Assembly: GCA_002373875.1 (NCBI GenBank) | Contig: DFKQ01000060.1 | Coordinates: forward strand, 1 to 64,000 | DNA length: 64,000 nucleotides | Reading direction: 5' to 3' | Source of the DNA: Lachnospiraceae bacterium UBA3641 | GTDB taxonomy: Bacteria > Bacillota > Clostridia > Lachnospirales > Lachnospiraceae | In this document: piece by piece, positions 8,457 through 16,688 of the stretch | Layout of the letters: each line of letters opens with the position of its first letter | How positions within the stretch are numbered: the stretch's first letter is position 1 | The notes under the pieces: model-generated | What the model was told of the DNA's origin: nothing | The model's database searches: none | The model's input: only the letters and a program-made list of their open reading frames with translations | Program-made: the position numbers and the translations under genes

Positions 8457-9386
8457 TCACTTCCGTCTTTCCTTCACCGTATCGATGATAAACGGCGGAC
8501 GGTTACGGCTGGCATCAAACGTTCTCCACAGATATTCACCCAGGATCCCAAGCATCAGCAATATGGTCCCGGTCGAAAAGAGTATAAGACACATAAGTGA
8601 CGCCCACCCGTCTATTGGCGTCCCTATAAGCAGCCTCTCAAGTATAACCTCTATGATCCACAAAAAGGATATAATGGCACACACGGCACCCACACCTGAC
8701 ATAAACTTTATCGGGAAATATGAGAAGCTCATCATAGAATCCATCACCAGCTTGATCTTCTTGGCAAGGGTCCATCTCGACTCTCCTATCTCCCTGTCCT
8801 TCCTGTGGAAATATATCTTCTCCGACTTAAACCCTACCCACAAAACCTGAAGAGTCAGGGCTGAATTCTTCTCATCAAGCATTTCAATAACACCGATGAC
8901 CTGCCTGTCAAGAAGATAGCAGTCGAAACCACCCTCCGGCATATTCTTATCTATGCATTTTCTAACGATCGCATAGTAGAGATTGGCGAAGAACTTCTTT
9001 ACCGCGGAATCATCCCTCTGGGCTCTTACTGCAATTACCACCTTATTACCCTTCTTCCAGCTCTCATACATCTCAAGTATAAGCTCCGAATCCTCCTGAA
9101 GGTCGGCCTGTTTCGTTACGGCGCAGTCACCGGTACACACATGAAGACCCGCGAGAATGGCCGCATGCTCACCGAAGTTCCTCGACAGCTTCACACACTG
9201 GACGTTCTCATCCATGTCCCGTATCCGGTTCATGATCTCCCAGGAATCATCCCCCGACCCGTCATCAACAAACACTATCTCATAATCACCCAGCTTATGA
9301 AGTATCTTCTCCTTCATATCCTCGTAAAGAAGCATCAAAGTGTCCGAATTATAGTACACAGGTACAATTATCGATATCTTACTCAT
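8457..9386 (-). CDS. GtrB/DPM1-like polyprenyl-phosphate glycosyltransferase (GT2)
   Basis: A 309-residue GT2 enzyme that probably transfers a hexose from a nucleotide sugar to undecaprenyl phosphate. The GT-A domain begins MSKISIIVPVYYNSD, with FVDDGSGDD at 39-47 and QADLQED (93-99) as the metal-binding region. Two hydrophobic segments in the last 85 residues give the usual GtrB/ArnC membrane hairpin. The start at 9386 is preferred over 9434 because AAAGGA precedes it and homologues begin at this point. Such an enzyme makes the lipid-linked donor for GT-C transferases, and GT-C-like proteins are encoded nearby at 2875 and 4622. That pairing is an inference. Confidence 0.85.
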   Translation of the reverse strand: MSKISIIVPVYYNSDTLMLLYEDMKEKILHKLGDYEIVFVDDGSGDDSWEIMNRIRDMDENVQCVKLSRNFGEHAAILAGLHVCTGDCAVTKQADLQEDSELILEMYESWKKGNKVVIAVRAQRDDSAVKKFFANLYYAIVRKCIDKNMPEGGFDCYLLDRQVIGVIEMLDEKNSALTLQVLWVGFKSEKIYFHRKDREIGESRWTLAKKIKLVMDSMMSFSYFPIKFMSGVGAVCAIISFLWIIEVILERLLIGTPIDGWASLMCLILFSTGTILLMLGILGEYLWRTFDASRNRPPFIIDTVKERRK

Positions 9387-9452
9387 AATAATTCCTTTCC
9401 CGATATCCTGTCCTTTCTTTCCTATGCCGGTCATTTTATGGTAAACAAAGCG

Positions 9453-10547
9453 TCATCTGAATCCGTTCAAAGCATCTATGGTATAGTCGATCTCTTCCCC
9501 CGTCATCCCGTTATACATGGGAATACTCAGAACTTCATCCGCACAGCTCTCCGTGATGGGAAGGTCACCCTTCTTATGTCCCAGGTACTCATAAGCCTGT
9601 GCAAGGTGGGGCGGTATAGGATAATGGATTATCGTAAAGATACCCTTATCCTTAAGATATTCCGCTAATTCATCGCGCCTTTTACATCTTATCACGTACT
9701 GGTGATATATATGATCCGCTCCTTCCCTTACCCTTGGAAGGATTATTTCCGGGTTACTTATGCGCTTATCATATTCGGCGGCTATTTCCCGTTTCTCACT
9801 GTTTGTTTCCTTTGCATATTTAAGCCTTACCTTAAGCATTGCCGCCTGTATCTCATCAAGTCTTGAATTCGTGCCGACAACCATATTGTAATATCTCTTC
9901 TCGCTTCCGTAATTCCGGTATATCCGCATCCTTTTTGCTATATCCTCATCATCAGTAACAATGGCACCGCCGTCTCCGAACGCTCCCAGATTCTTGCTGG
10001 GATAAAAGGAGAAACAGCCTATATCACCGAAGCTTCCTGTAACCTTACCCTCAAAAGCCGCCCCGTGTGACTGGGCGCAGTCCTCTACAAGACGGAGCTT
10101 ATGCCTTTTACAGATATCTACGACCTTATCCATCCGTGAGGCCTGACCGTAGAGATGGACCACAAGTACTGCCTTTGTTTTATCCGTTATCTTCTCTTCG
10201 ATCTTATCGGCATCAATATTGAAATACTCATCAGGCTCAACAAATACCGGAGTTGCACCGTTTATGGTTATACCCATCACGCTGGCTATATAAGTATTGC
10301 CCTGGACGATAACCTCATCCCCCTTACCTATCCCCAATATCCTGAAGGCCATCCATAACGCATCAAGTCCGTTACCCAGTCCGACACAGTATTTGCTGCC
10401 GATGTAGTCGGCGAACTGCTCTTCAAATTCACTCAGCTCTTTGCCCATAATGTACCAACCGGATCTGAGCACCCGAAGCGCTGCTTCCTCGAACTCCCCC
10501 TGATATCTGTAAAAGCCTCTGTCCAGCCTGTTAGTCTGTATTTCCAC
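9453..10547 (-). CDS. DegT/DnrJ/EryC1/StrS sugar aminotransferase, FdtB/QdtB-like
   Basis: A PLP-dependent aminotransferase that places an amino group on a keto-deoxysugar nucleotide. Family signatures are GNGLDALWMAF, EDCAQSHGA and SFYPSKNLGAFGDGG; the Schiff-base lysine is the K in PSKN (Lys192 counted from the upstream ATG at 10568). The sequence pattern is closest to enzymes making dTDP-3-amino-3,6-dideoxyhexoses. That would use the product of RfbB at the left edge after a 3,4-ketoisomerase, which is not in the window. I prefer the GTG start at 10547, which has AGGAG at good spacing; the ATG at 10568 has AAGG only three bases away. It lies between GT4 and GT2 genes of assembly line A. Confidence 0.85.
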   Translation of the reverse strand: MEIQTNRLDRGFYRYQGEFEEAALRVLRSGWYIMGKELSEFEEQFADYIGSKYCVGLGNGLDALWMAFRILGIGKGDEVIVQGNTYIASVMGITINGATPVFVEPDEYFNIDADKIEEKITDKTKAVLVVHLYGQASRMDKVVDICKRHKLRLVEDCAQSHGAAFEGKVTGSFGDIGCFSFYPSKNLGAFGDGGAIVTDDEDIAKRMRIYRNYGSEKRYYNMVVGTNSRLDEIQAAMLKVRLKYAKETNSEKREIAAEYDKRISNPEIILPRVREGADHIYHQYVIRCKRRDELAEYLKDKGIFTIIHYPIPPHLAQAYEYLGHKKGDLPITESCADEVLSIPMYNGMTGEEIDYTIDALNGFR

Positions 10548-10589
10548 GTTCCTCTCCTTTTCCGGCATCTGCCTTATCTTACGTTCTTT

Positions 10590-11762
10590 CTATCCCTTAT
10601 CCGGCCTGTTTGACGTTCCCTTTATATCCATATACAGCCTCACATGCCTCATCACGTGATTTTCCGTGGTATACAGATTCCTGTATCTGTTATAGAAGAA
10701 CTCCCTGTCTCTGTCCAGTTCTTCACGGTCTTCATAAAGCTTCTTAACCCTCTTTGTAAATCTGTTTATGTCTTTTCCGGTATACAGGTTTTCCTTTTTG
10801 CCTATGACCTCCGGAAGTCCTCCCACATCCGTCGATATCACCGAGCATTTCCTGCTCATGGCTTCTACGGCCGCCTTGCCGAAGGATTCGAACATGGAAG
10901 ACATGACAAAGACATCAACCATGTAGTAGTAATCGGCTATCTCACGCTGCGAAAGATCCTGCATATAAATAAGCCTGTCACGGCCTATAACATCCACTAT
11001 CCCCTTTCTTATCCCCGCCGCTATATTTTCATCCTGTTCCTCGTAAACCGACAGGACCAGCGCTACCTTGAAACTGACTCCGGCCTCACTCAGCGCCTTT
11101 ACGAGAACAGGTACAAGGTTCCAGTCCTTTTCCTCGGATATCCTTCCCGCAAAGCCTACAACGAATTCACTTTCCGCGATACCGTATCTGGCCCTCATCG
11201 TGGGACGACCCGTCACGTCAAATATATCAAATGCCGAGCTTATGGTATTCGGGATCACCCTGATGGGAACGGACATCCTTTCCTTCATCCATTGCTGTCT
11301 GTTATATTCGGTCGTACATATCATGGCCGCAGCATGCTTCATGGTCTTCTTAATACAGAATTTGGAATGCCTCCTGTAACCGTAGGCAAGTCCCCTGTCC
11401 GTATAAACAAAGGGAATGTCCTTGAAGGCACCCATACACCTTAAGAATCCGAAGGTAATAAGTGACTCTGACATGGAAACATGTATAAGATCAGGCTTCT
11501 CCCTTTTTATGATCCTGCCAAAGGAGAAAATCCTTCCGATAAAATTCATGATACGTGCAGTTCTGCTTCTTTCCCGGTTCTTTAAGGACCTGTATTCAAC
11601 TACCTTAAAGTCAAAAACATTTCTCTCTTTATCAAGCAGGGTCGGACAGGCAACAACAGGCTCAAAGCCCTGCTTCTTAAGACCGTCACACAGAGTCCAG
11701 GTTGACAGTTGTCCTCCGCCGGGCAGATCTATGGGATATTCCATGAGAAAGAGTATTTTCAT
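10590..11762 (-). CDS. GT4 glycosyltransferase
   Basis: A 390-residue retaining GT-B glycosyltransferase. It starts MKILFLMEYPIDLPGGGQLST, with the glycine-rich acceptor-side loop. The C-terminal half has GFAGRISEEKDW and the donor-site pattern MSSMFESFGKAAVEAMS, matching the GT4 E-x7-E motif. It is probably cytosolic and membrane-associated, adding one sugar to an undecaprenyl-linked unit. GGGGGTG precedes the ATG, and it is followed after 21 bases by the aminotransferase gene. Donor and linkage cannot be read from sequence. Confidence 0.85.
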   Translation of the reverse strand: MKILFLMEYPIDLPGGGQLSTWTLCDGLKKQGFEPVVACPTLLDKERNVFDFKVVEYRSLKNRERSRTARIMNFIGRIFSFGRIIKREKPDLIHVSMSESLITFGFLRCMGAFKDIPFVYTDRGLAYGYRRHSKFCIKKTMKHAAAMICTTEYNRQQWMKERMSVPIRVIPNTISSAFDIFDVTGRPTMRARYGIAESEFVVGFAGRISEEKDWNLVPVLVKALSEAGVSFKVALVLSVYEEQDENIAAGIRKGIVDVIGRDRLIYMQDLSQREIADYYYMVDVFVMSSMFESFGKAAVEAMSRKCSVISTDVGGLPEVIGKKENLYTGKDINRFTKRVKKLYEDREELDRDREFFYNRYRNLYTTENHVMRHVRLYMDIKGTSNRPDKG

Positions 11763-11765
11763 AAG

Positions 11766-12977
11766 TTACACCCCCGTATCCTTATACCAGTTATTCTTAA
11801 GGATACCGGCAGGCGAGCACGGGCCTTCCTTTATGCTGCATTTTCTCCCCTCCGACAGATCATCTGCCAGAGTAAGGACATTCCTTGCCGCTACCTGCGG
11901 ATTCCACAGCCTGTTCATCTGCTCATAGGCATTGCTGCCAAGCTTAACGCACAGCTTAGGGTCAGCAAGAAGCTTCTCAAGCTTTCCTGTCAGTGATTCA
12001 ACGCTTCCGTTTTCAAATAACAGACCCGTAACTCCATCCTTTACAAGCCATGGCGATGCGCCCGGTGCATGGGATACCACCGTCGCACATCCCGCATTTA
12101 AGGCTTCATAGATAACGGATCCCCAACCCTCAAGGAAATTGCTCGTCATCACATATATCTTGGAATCTGCCATCTTTTCCCTTGCTTCGGAGGGCGGCAG
12201 AAAATCCCTGAATATAGTTATGTCTGATAAATGGTACATATTCACAAGCATCTCAATATTCTTCCGCTCGCTTCCCTCACCCACAAAAAGTATCCGGAAT
12301 TTATATCCCTTATCCCTTAAGACAGCACATGCCTTAACAAGCAGATCCGGATGCTTGAGCTTAAGCATCCTTCCTTCCCACAGGATCGTGGGCATTTCGG
12401 GATCACCGAGCATCCTGTCGGCCACTATCCTTTTCCTGTCCATAAGCTTCTTCACATCATACACCTTATGTTCGGGAAAATAGCCGAATTTATAGCATTT
12501 ACCCGGATAACTGTTAAACATCTTCTTAAAATCCCATGCGGTATACGCACTGGCCGCCAGTACATAAATATTTCTGTGCCGGTTCCTGACATGAAGATGA
12601 AGATATTTCTTCGTCAATCTGGGAATAAAGAACTTAATAAAGCCTTCCTTTAATGGTCTCTCCGAGTACCTGAAGGTTATCTTGTTGAGCCTTAGCCTTT
12701 CTTCGATAAACACCTCCGGAGCGGTTCCCATCACTACAAGATCACTTGTACGTCCGAGCTTCAGTGCCTTTTTATATGATTCCTCATTGAGATAGGTCCT
12801 TAATACATACGGGGGTACTTCCTCATTGCCCCACCCCATGGTCGAACGAAAGCCTTCTATGGGCTCGGTTTCGACAAAGGTAAAACCTTCTCCCAGCAGG
12901 GATGCCCACTCATCACAGAGAGCCTTCTGGTGGTGATTATAATAATTCGAAAAAAATGTTAATGTTTTTATCTCCAT
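11766..12977 (-). CDS. GT4 glycosyltransferase
   Basis: A 403-residue GT-B fold glycosyltransferase. The C-terminal half contains ILWEGRMLKLKHPDLLVKA, a nucleotide-sugar binding segment typical of GT4, and the donor-site motif TSNFLEGWGSVIYEALNAG with the paired glutamates. It lies three bases from the next GT4 gene and three bases from the GT2 gene upstream, in a tight operon. The N-terminal domain, which sets the acceptor, starts MEIKTLTFFSNYYNHHQ and carries no recognised signature. Confidence 0.82.
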   Translation of the reverse strand: MEIKTLTFFSNYYNHHQKALCDEWASLLGEGFTFVETEPIEGFRSTMGWGNEEVPPYVLRTYLNEESYKKALKLGRTSDLVVMGTAPEVFIEERLRLNKITFRYSERPLKEGFIKFFIPRLTKKYLHLHVRNRHRNIYVLAASAYTAWDFKKMFNSYPGKCYKFGYFPEHKVYDVKKLMDRKRIVADRMLGDPEMPTILWEGRMLKLKHPDLLVKACAVLRDKGYKFRILFVGEGSERKNIEMLVNMYHLSDITIFRDFLPPSEAREKMADSKIYVMTSNFLEGWGSVIYEALNAGCATVVSHAPGASPWLVKDGVTGLLFENGSVESLTGKLEKLLADPKLCVKLGSNAYEQMNRLWNPQVAARNVLTLADDLSEGRKCSIKEGPCSPAGILKNNWYKDTGV

Positions 12978-12980
12978 ACC

Positions 12981-13727
12981 CTAACCTATTATCAGCTTGG
13001 CCATTTCAACCATGAAGCACTCAAAAAAATACAGGGGACTGTATCCGTTATCCCGGTATATCCCATACTTTATCTTCACTCTTTTAAGAGCCTTTTTCAG
13101 GTTTCTTTCATGCGAGGTACCGTTCATGGTAAAGTCAGCTATGACCACGTTTCTCACTACCGTTTTTGCCCCGGCTTTTCGAAGTCTTAAAACAAGATCA
13201 TAGTCATCATGTATCGTCTCATTTCTGTATTTATATTTTTTATAAATATCTCCCGTAATAAAGGTCGTCGGATGATTCCAGTCTCTCGATGTTGCGTATC
13301 TCCTGTATCTTGCCTTCTTGACAAAGGTTCCTCCCGATGGCATATGCATCAGAAGATCCGCGTAAAACATATCGAAGGGTTCCTCCGTATATGTCTTAAC
13401 TACAGTCTCCACTGCACAGGGCTCATACCAGTCATCCGAATTGATCATCCCTATTATATCACCGGAAGCCATCCCTATACCCTTATTCATGGCATCATAG
13501 ATCCCCTCGTCCGGTTCCGATACTATCCTGTATCCGATACCCCTTTCTTCGAACGCCTGTCGATACCCCTCTGCAATATCAAGAGTATCATCCTTCGACA
13601 TACCGTCAACAATTATGTATTCGAGAGGACTCACCGTCTGTGCAAGAACAGATTCGACGGTCCTTGTCAGAGTAGCGGCGCTGTTATAGGTTACGGTTAT
13701 TATCGAGACGGAAATATTATTTGTCAC
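12981..13727 (-). CDS. GT2 glycosyltransferase, WcaE-like
   Basis: A 248-residue GT-A glycosyltransferase. The fold signature is VSIITVTYNSAATL at the start, IIVDGMSKDDT near 38-48, and DEGIYDAMNKGI near 72-83. MINSDDWYEP follows, with the SDD metal-binding triad. DxGIYDAMNKGI is characteristic of the WcaE/EpsE-like group. There is no membrane hairpin, so it should act at the inner face of the membrane. Translation starts with GTG at 13727, backed by GGAGG at 7 bases, inside the last 11 bases of the upstream phosphoglycosyl transferase gene. Confidence 0.85.
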   Translation of the reverse strand: MTNNISVSIITVTYNSAATLTRTVESVLAQTVSPLEYIIVDGMSKDDTLDIAEGYRQAFEERGIGYRIVSEPDEGIYDAMNKGIGMASGDIIGMINSDDWYEPCAVETVVKTYTEEPFDMFYADLLMHMPSGGTFVKKARYRRYATSRDWNHPTTFITGDIYKKYKYRNETIHDDYDLVLRLRKAGAKTVVRNVVIADFTMNGTSHERNLKKALKRVKIKYGIYRDNGYSPLYFFECFMVEMAKLIIG

Positions 13728-15063
13728 CGAAGGCCTCCGTCGATTCCTCTGCCTTAAATATCACCATAACGGTCTGGAAGAGAAGCTGTATGTCCTTTAT
13801 CAGGGAATAATTCTCAATATACATAAGATCAAGCATAAGCTTATCCTTTGATGATGTATTATACTTACCGAATATCTGGGCATATCCGGTAAGACCTGCC
13901 TTCATCCTGAGCCTGTAGCGGAACTCCGGAAGCTCCTTCTCGTAATCCTTAACGTTTTCAAGCATTTCGGGACGTGGCCCCACCAAAGACATATCCCCCT
14001 TAACTATGTTCATAAGCTGGGGGAGCTCATCTATCCTGTACTTCCGAAGGACCCTGCCTACCGGAGTGATTCTGTCATCATCCTTGATCACCGACCGGTT
14101 CTCTACGTTTTCCTTCATTGTCCTGAACTTGTATATTTCAAAAACCCGTCCGTTGGCTGTTGCCCTTTTCTGCCGGAACAATACCTTGCCCCCGTCATTT
14201 TTCTTAATGCAAACAGCACTTACAAGCAATACCGGACTTAAGAGAATGAGCAGTGCCGCAGATATTATGATATCAGTAAGTCTCTTCACTATCCTCTGTT
14301 CCCAGGAGATAAGGTGGAACTGCCAGGCGTAGAAGGATATGTCATCCATTATCATCTGCTGGGAATTGTGTTCAAGTATGTCGGCCACATTCGGATTATA
14401 GTAAATATTCTTCAGGTTCTGATAACACCAGTCGATGATATCTTTTCTTATATCAACCGGGACTTCATACATGATCACCGTATCCGACTCAACTATCTTG
14501 TCCTTAAGAGCCGGATCGTCACTCTTTATAATATCGTAAACCGCATATCTTCTTGACAGATCACAGAGGGCTGCTACAACCCTGCTCACATCATTATCAC
14601 CGGTTCCTGTTACAACAAGGCATCTCTCCGGATCATTGATCCAGAAATAAAATCTGTTTCCGAGCTTTACGAAAACATAATAAATAAAAAACTGTATTAC
14701 CATCACCGAAATAAGTATCCCGACATTTTCTATCTTAAAGGTTGAGTTATTAGCCTCATTAGTCTTCATGATGGTAAGCTCGAAGTAGGTTATAAGGTCA
14801 GTGATTATTCCCGATATCGTCAGCGATAAAAGGATATCCTTGTCCTTCTTCATTCCTATGGCATAGCTTCCGTATGTCCCCGACAACAGCACAAGGATTA
14901 TCGCATAGGTGGACATTGTTACCGCCGCAGTACGCGAAAGGACTATTATCTCCCTGTTATCTATTGCAAAGAGAAGAAAAAAAGTTGCAAAGGCAGCCGC
15001 ATACATAACTATCTTCAATGCGAATACTATACTTTTTTCGAATTTCTTCATGAAACTTTTCAT
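13717..15063 (-). CDS. CpsE/WbaP-type polyprenyl-phosphate phosphoglycosyl transferase
   Basis: A 448-residue initiating enzyme that moves a sugar-1-phosphate to undecaprenyl phosphate, the first step of one repeat unit. Several N-terminal membrane segments precede a regulatory Rossmann-like domain. The catalytic C-terminal third has a hydrophobic re-entrant segment, IYKFRTM, DDRITPVGRVLRK, the Asp-Glu dyad in IDELPQL, and GDMSLVGPRPE. A paralogue lies at 54431 and a short PglC-type relative at 39217, so the window has three independent initiation enzymes. It overlaps the GT2 gene by 11 bases. First-sugar identity (Glc, Gal or a derivative) is not determinable here. Confidence 0.92.
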   Translation of the reverse strand: MKSFMKKFEKSIVFALKIVMYAAAFATFFLLFAIDNREIIVLSRTAAVTMSTYAIILVLLSGTYGSYAIGMKKDKDILLSLTISGIITDLITYFELTIMKTNEANNSTFKIENVGILISVMVIQFFIYYVFVKLGNRFYFWINDPERCLVVTGTGDNDVSRVVAALCDLSRRYAVYDIIKSDDPALKDKIVESDTVIMYEVPVDIRKDIIDWCYQNLKNIYYNPNVADILEHNSQQMIMDDISFYAWQFHLISWEQRIVKRLTDIIISAALLILLSPVLLVSAVCIKKNDGGKVLFRQKRATANGRVFEIYKFRTMKENVENRSVIKDDDRITPVGRVLRKYRIDELPQLMNIVKGDMSLVGPRPEMLENVKDYEKELPEFRYRLRMKAGLTGYAQIFGKYNTSSKDKLMLDLMYIENYSLIKDIQLLFQTVMVIFKAEESTEAFGDK

Positions 15064-15068
15064 ATCTT

Positions 15069-16667
15069 TTATAATGCTTCATACACATTCTGTATGTATT
15101 CAAGGAACCGGTATTCCTTACTGTAAAGCTGGGCCCTTCTTAAACACATCTCCCTTGTATAGCACTGTCCCCCGCTGTCAAGTATCTTATCGATTGCCGC
15201 CACAATTCCCTGAATCGAGTTCCTCTCAACAGCCTCTCCGCAGGTTTCGTCGATACTCTCCGGGCTTCCTCCGGCCTTATAGGTTATTACCGGCGTTCCG
15301 CATGCCAGTGCCTCCAGGTTTGTCGTGGGGAAGGTATCTTCAAGCGTCAGATTTATATAAATATCGGCCATGGAGTAAAGGGCTGCCAGCTCCTCTGTGC
15401 TGTCAGTTTTTTTAAGCCCTATTATTCCTCCCTTAAGTCCGTCCATCTGCTTATCATTAAGGCCCACAAGTATTATAGCGTATCTGTCCGTAAGGGTCTT
15501 TGAAAGCATATCAAACTGGGCAAGTCCCTTCCTGTCCCGCCAGGGATTGGCAACTCCCAAAAGAATGATCTTATTTCTAAGCCCCAGCTCATTTTTAATA
15601 TTAAACACAAGGTTATCCTCCGATACATTCTCATCATGAGGATAAAACTGCGCAAGATCTATTCCGGTCGGTACCACAACCACCGGATACTCCTTAAGAA
15701 ATGACTGCTCCACCTTTTCCTTAAGCCACCGTGAGGGCGTCACCAGCGTGAGGTTATCTATTCCCGTGAAGAGCTGCTTCTTATCTTCGTAATTCCCGGC
15801 CGAACTGTCGGTACCGAAGGATCTTGGGTACTCTCTCAACTGTTCGCATTTATAGCAGCCGTTCATCCACTTGGTACAGCCTATATATTCAAAATGGCTG
15901 CAGTGACCCGTAAAGGCCCAGCAGTCATGCAGAGTCCATATTATCTTCTTGCCGCAGGTCTGCAGATACTCAAACAGCACATCAAGGTTCAGATAATAAC
16001 CATGAATGTTATGGAGATGGATTATATCCGGATCGTATTCCTGCACCATATCAATAAAATCCATCGTAGCACGTCTTGAATAAAATCCATGCCTGTCAAA
16101 GAGCCTGCTCATCGCACCGTGTACGTAAACATCCATATCGGTTCCTATCCGGTATGCCCGTACATCAGATGGAGCCTCTCCCCTGCCGTAGGCAACAAGA
16201 CATTCATACCCCGCCGCCGTAAGGGTATGATACAGCCCAACCACGAGCCGCCCGACACTTCCCGTACCGCAAACAGTGTTTATGAGCAGCACCTTCCTCC
16301 CGGCAAAACCGTTCATTGCCGTAGCCGCATGAGACATCCTGGAATCGATGACCTCTCTGGGAACAATGGGCTGAACAGGGATGGCATTACCCGCGTATAT
16401 ATTATCCATATTTCCGTTAAGAGATATGGCTGAGGCATCATGCATTGAAGGCATTTCGGAAACAAACTGTCTCGCATTCTCCCTGATGATCTCGCCCTGT
16501 ATATCCTGCTGCCTTAAATACTCCTGTTTAAGCTCTTCCTGTCTTGCTAAATATTCCTGTCTTCTCTGCTCCTCCTGCTGTTCCATGAGGATCCGCGCAT
16601 CCAGAAGGTCCTGGTCGTACTCCTTCCGGACATCTATCATTTGAAACTCTTTTTTATCCATCCGCAT
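15069..16667 (-). CDS. GT4 glycosyltransferase with N-terminal coiled-coil extension
   Basis: A 532-residue protein. The last 400 residues are a GT4 glycosyltransferase beginning KVLLINTVCGTGSVGR, with WTLHDCWAFTGHC and a Cys-rich insert (CSHFEYIGC, then CYKCEQ) typical of one GT4 group. The donor motif is LEDTFPTTNLEALACG. The first 130 residues are unusual: residues about 15-60 are almost only Glu, Gln, Arg, Leu and Tyr with heptad character (QEEQRRQEYLARQEELKQEY), followed by a Met- and Asn-rich linker. Such a segment may tether the enzyme to partners. It lies 5 bases ahead of the CpsE-type gene. The first Met (16667) or the third residue (16661) may be the start. Confidence 0.85.
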   Translation of the reverse strand: MRMDKKEFQMIDVRKEYDQDLLDARILMEQQEEQRRQEYLARQEELKQEYLRQQDIQGEIIRENARQFVSEMPSMHDASAISLNGNMDNIYAGNAIPVQPIVPREVIDSRMSHAATAMNGFAGRKVLLINTVCGTGSVGRLVVGLYHTLTAAGYECLVAYGRGEAPSDVRAYRIGTDMDVYVHGAMSRLFDRHGFYSRRATMDFIDMVQEYDPDIIHLHNIHGYYLNLDVLFEYLQTCGKKIIWTLHDCWAFTGHCSHFEYIGCTKWMNGCYKCEQLREYPRSFGTDSSAGNYEDKKQLFTGIDNLTLVTPSRWLKEKVEQSFLKEYPVVVVPTGIDLAQFYPHDENVSEDNLVFNIKNELGLRNKIILLGVANPWRDRKGLAQFDMLSKTLTDRYAIILVGLNDKQMDGLKGGIIGLKKTDSTEELAALYSMADIYINLTLEDTFPTTNLEALACGTPVITYKAGGSPESIDETCGEAVERNSIQGIVAAIDKILDSGGQCYTREMCLRRAQLYSKEYRFLEYIQNVYEAL

Positions 16668-16688
16668 ATTACCCGGTGAGTCAAGCGT

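Noticed and set aside
10644..11444. Plus-strand frame of 266 residues opposite a GT4 gene.
   Set aside because: Shadow frame; the minus-strand gene has clear GT4 motifs and operon spacing.
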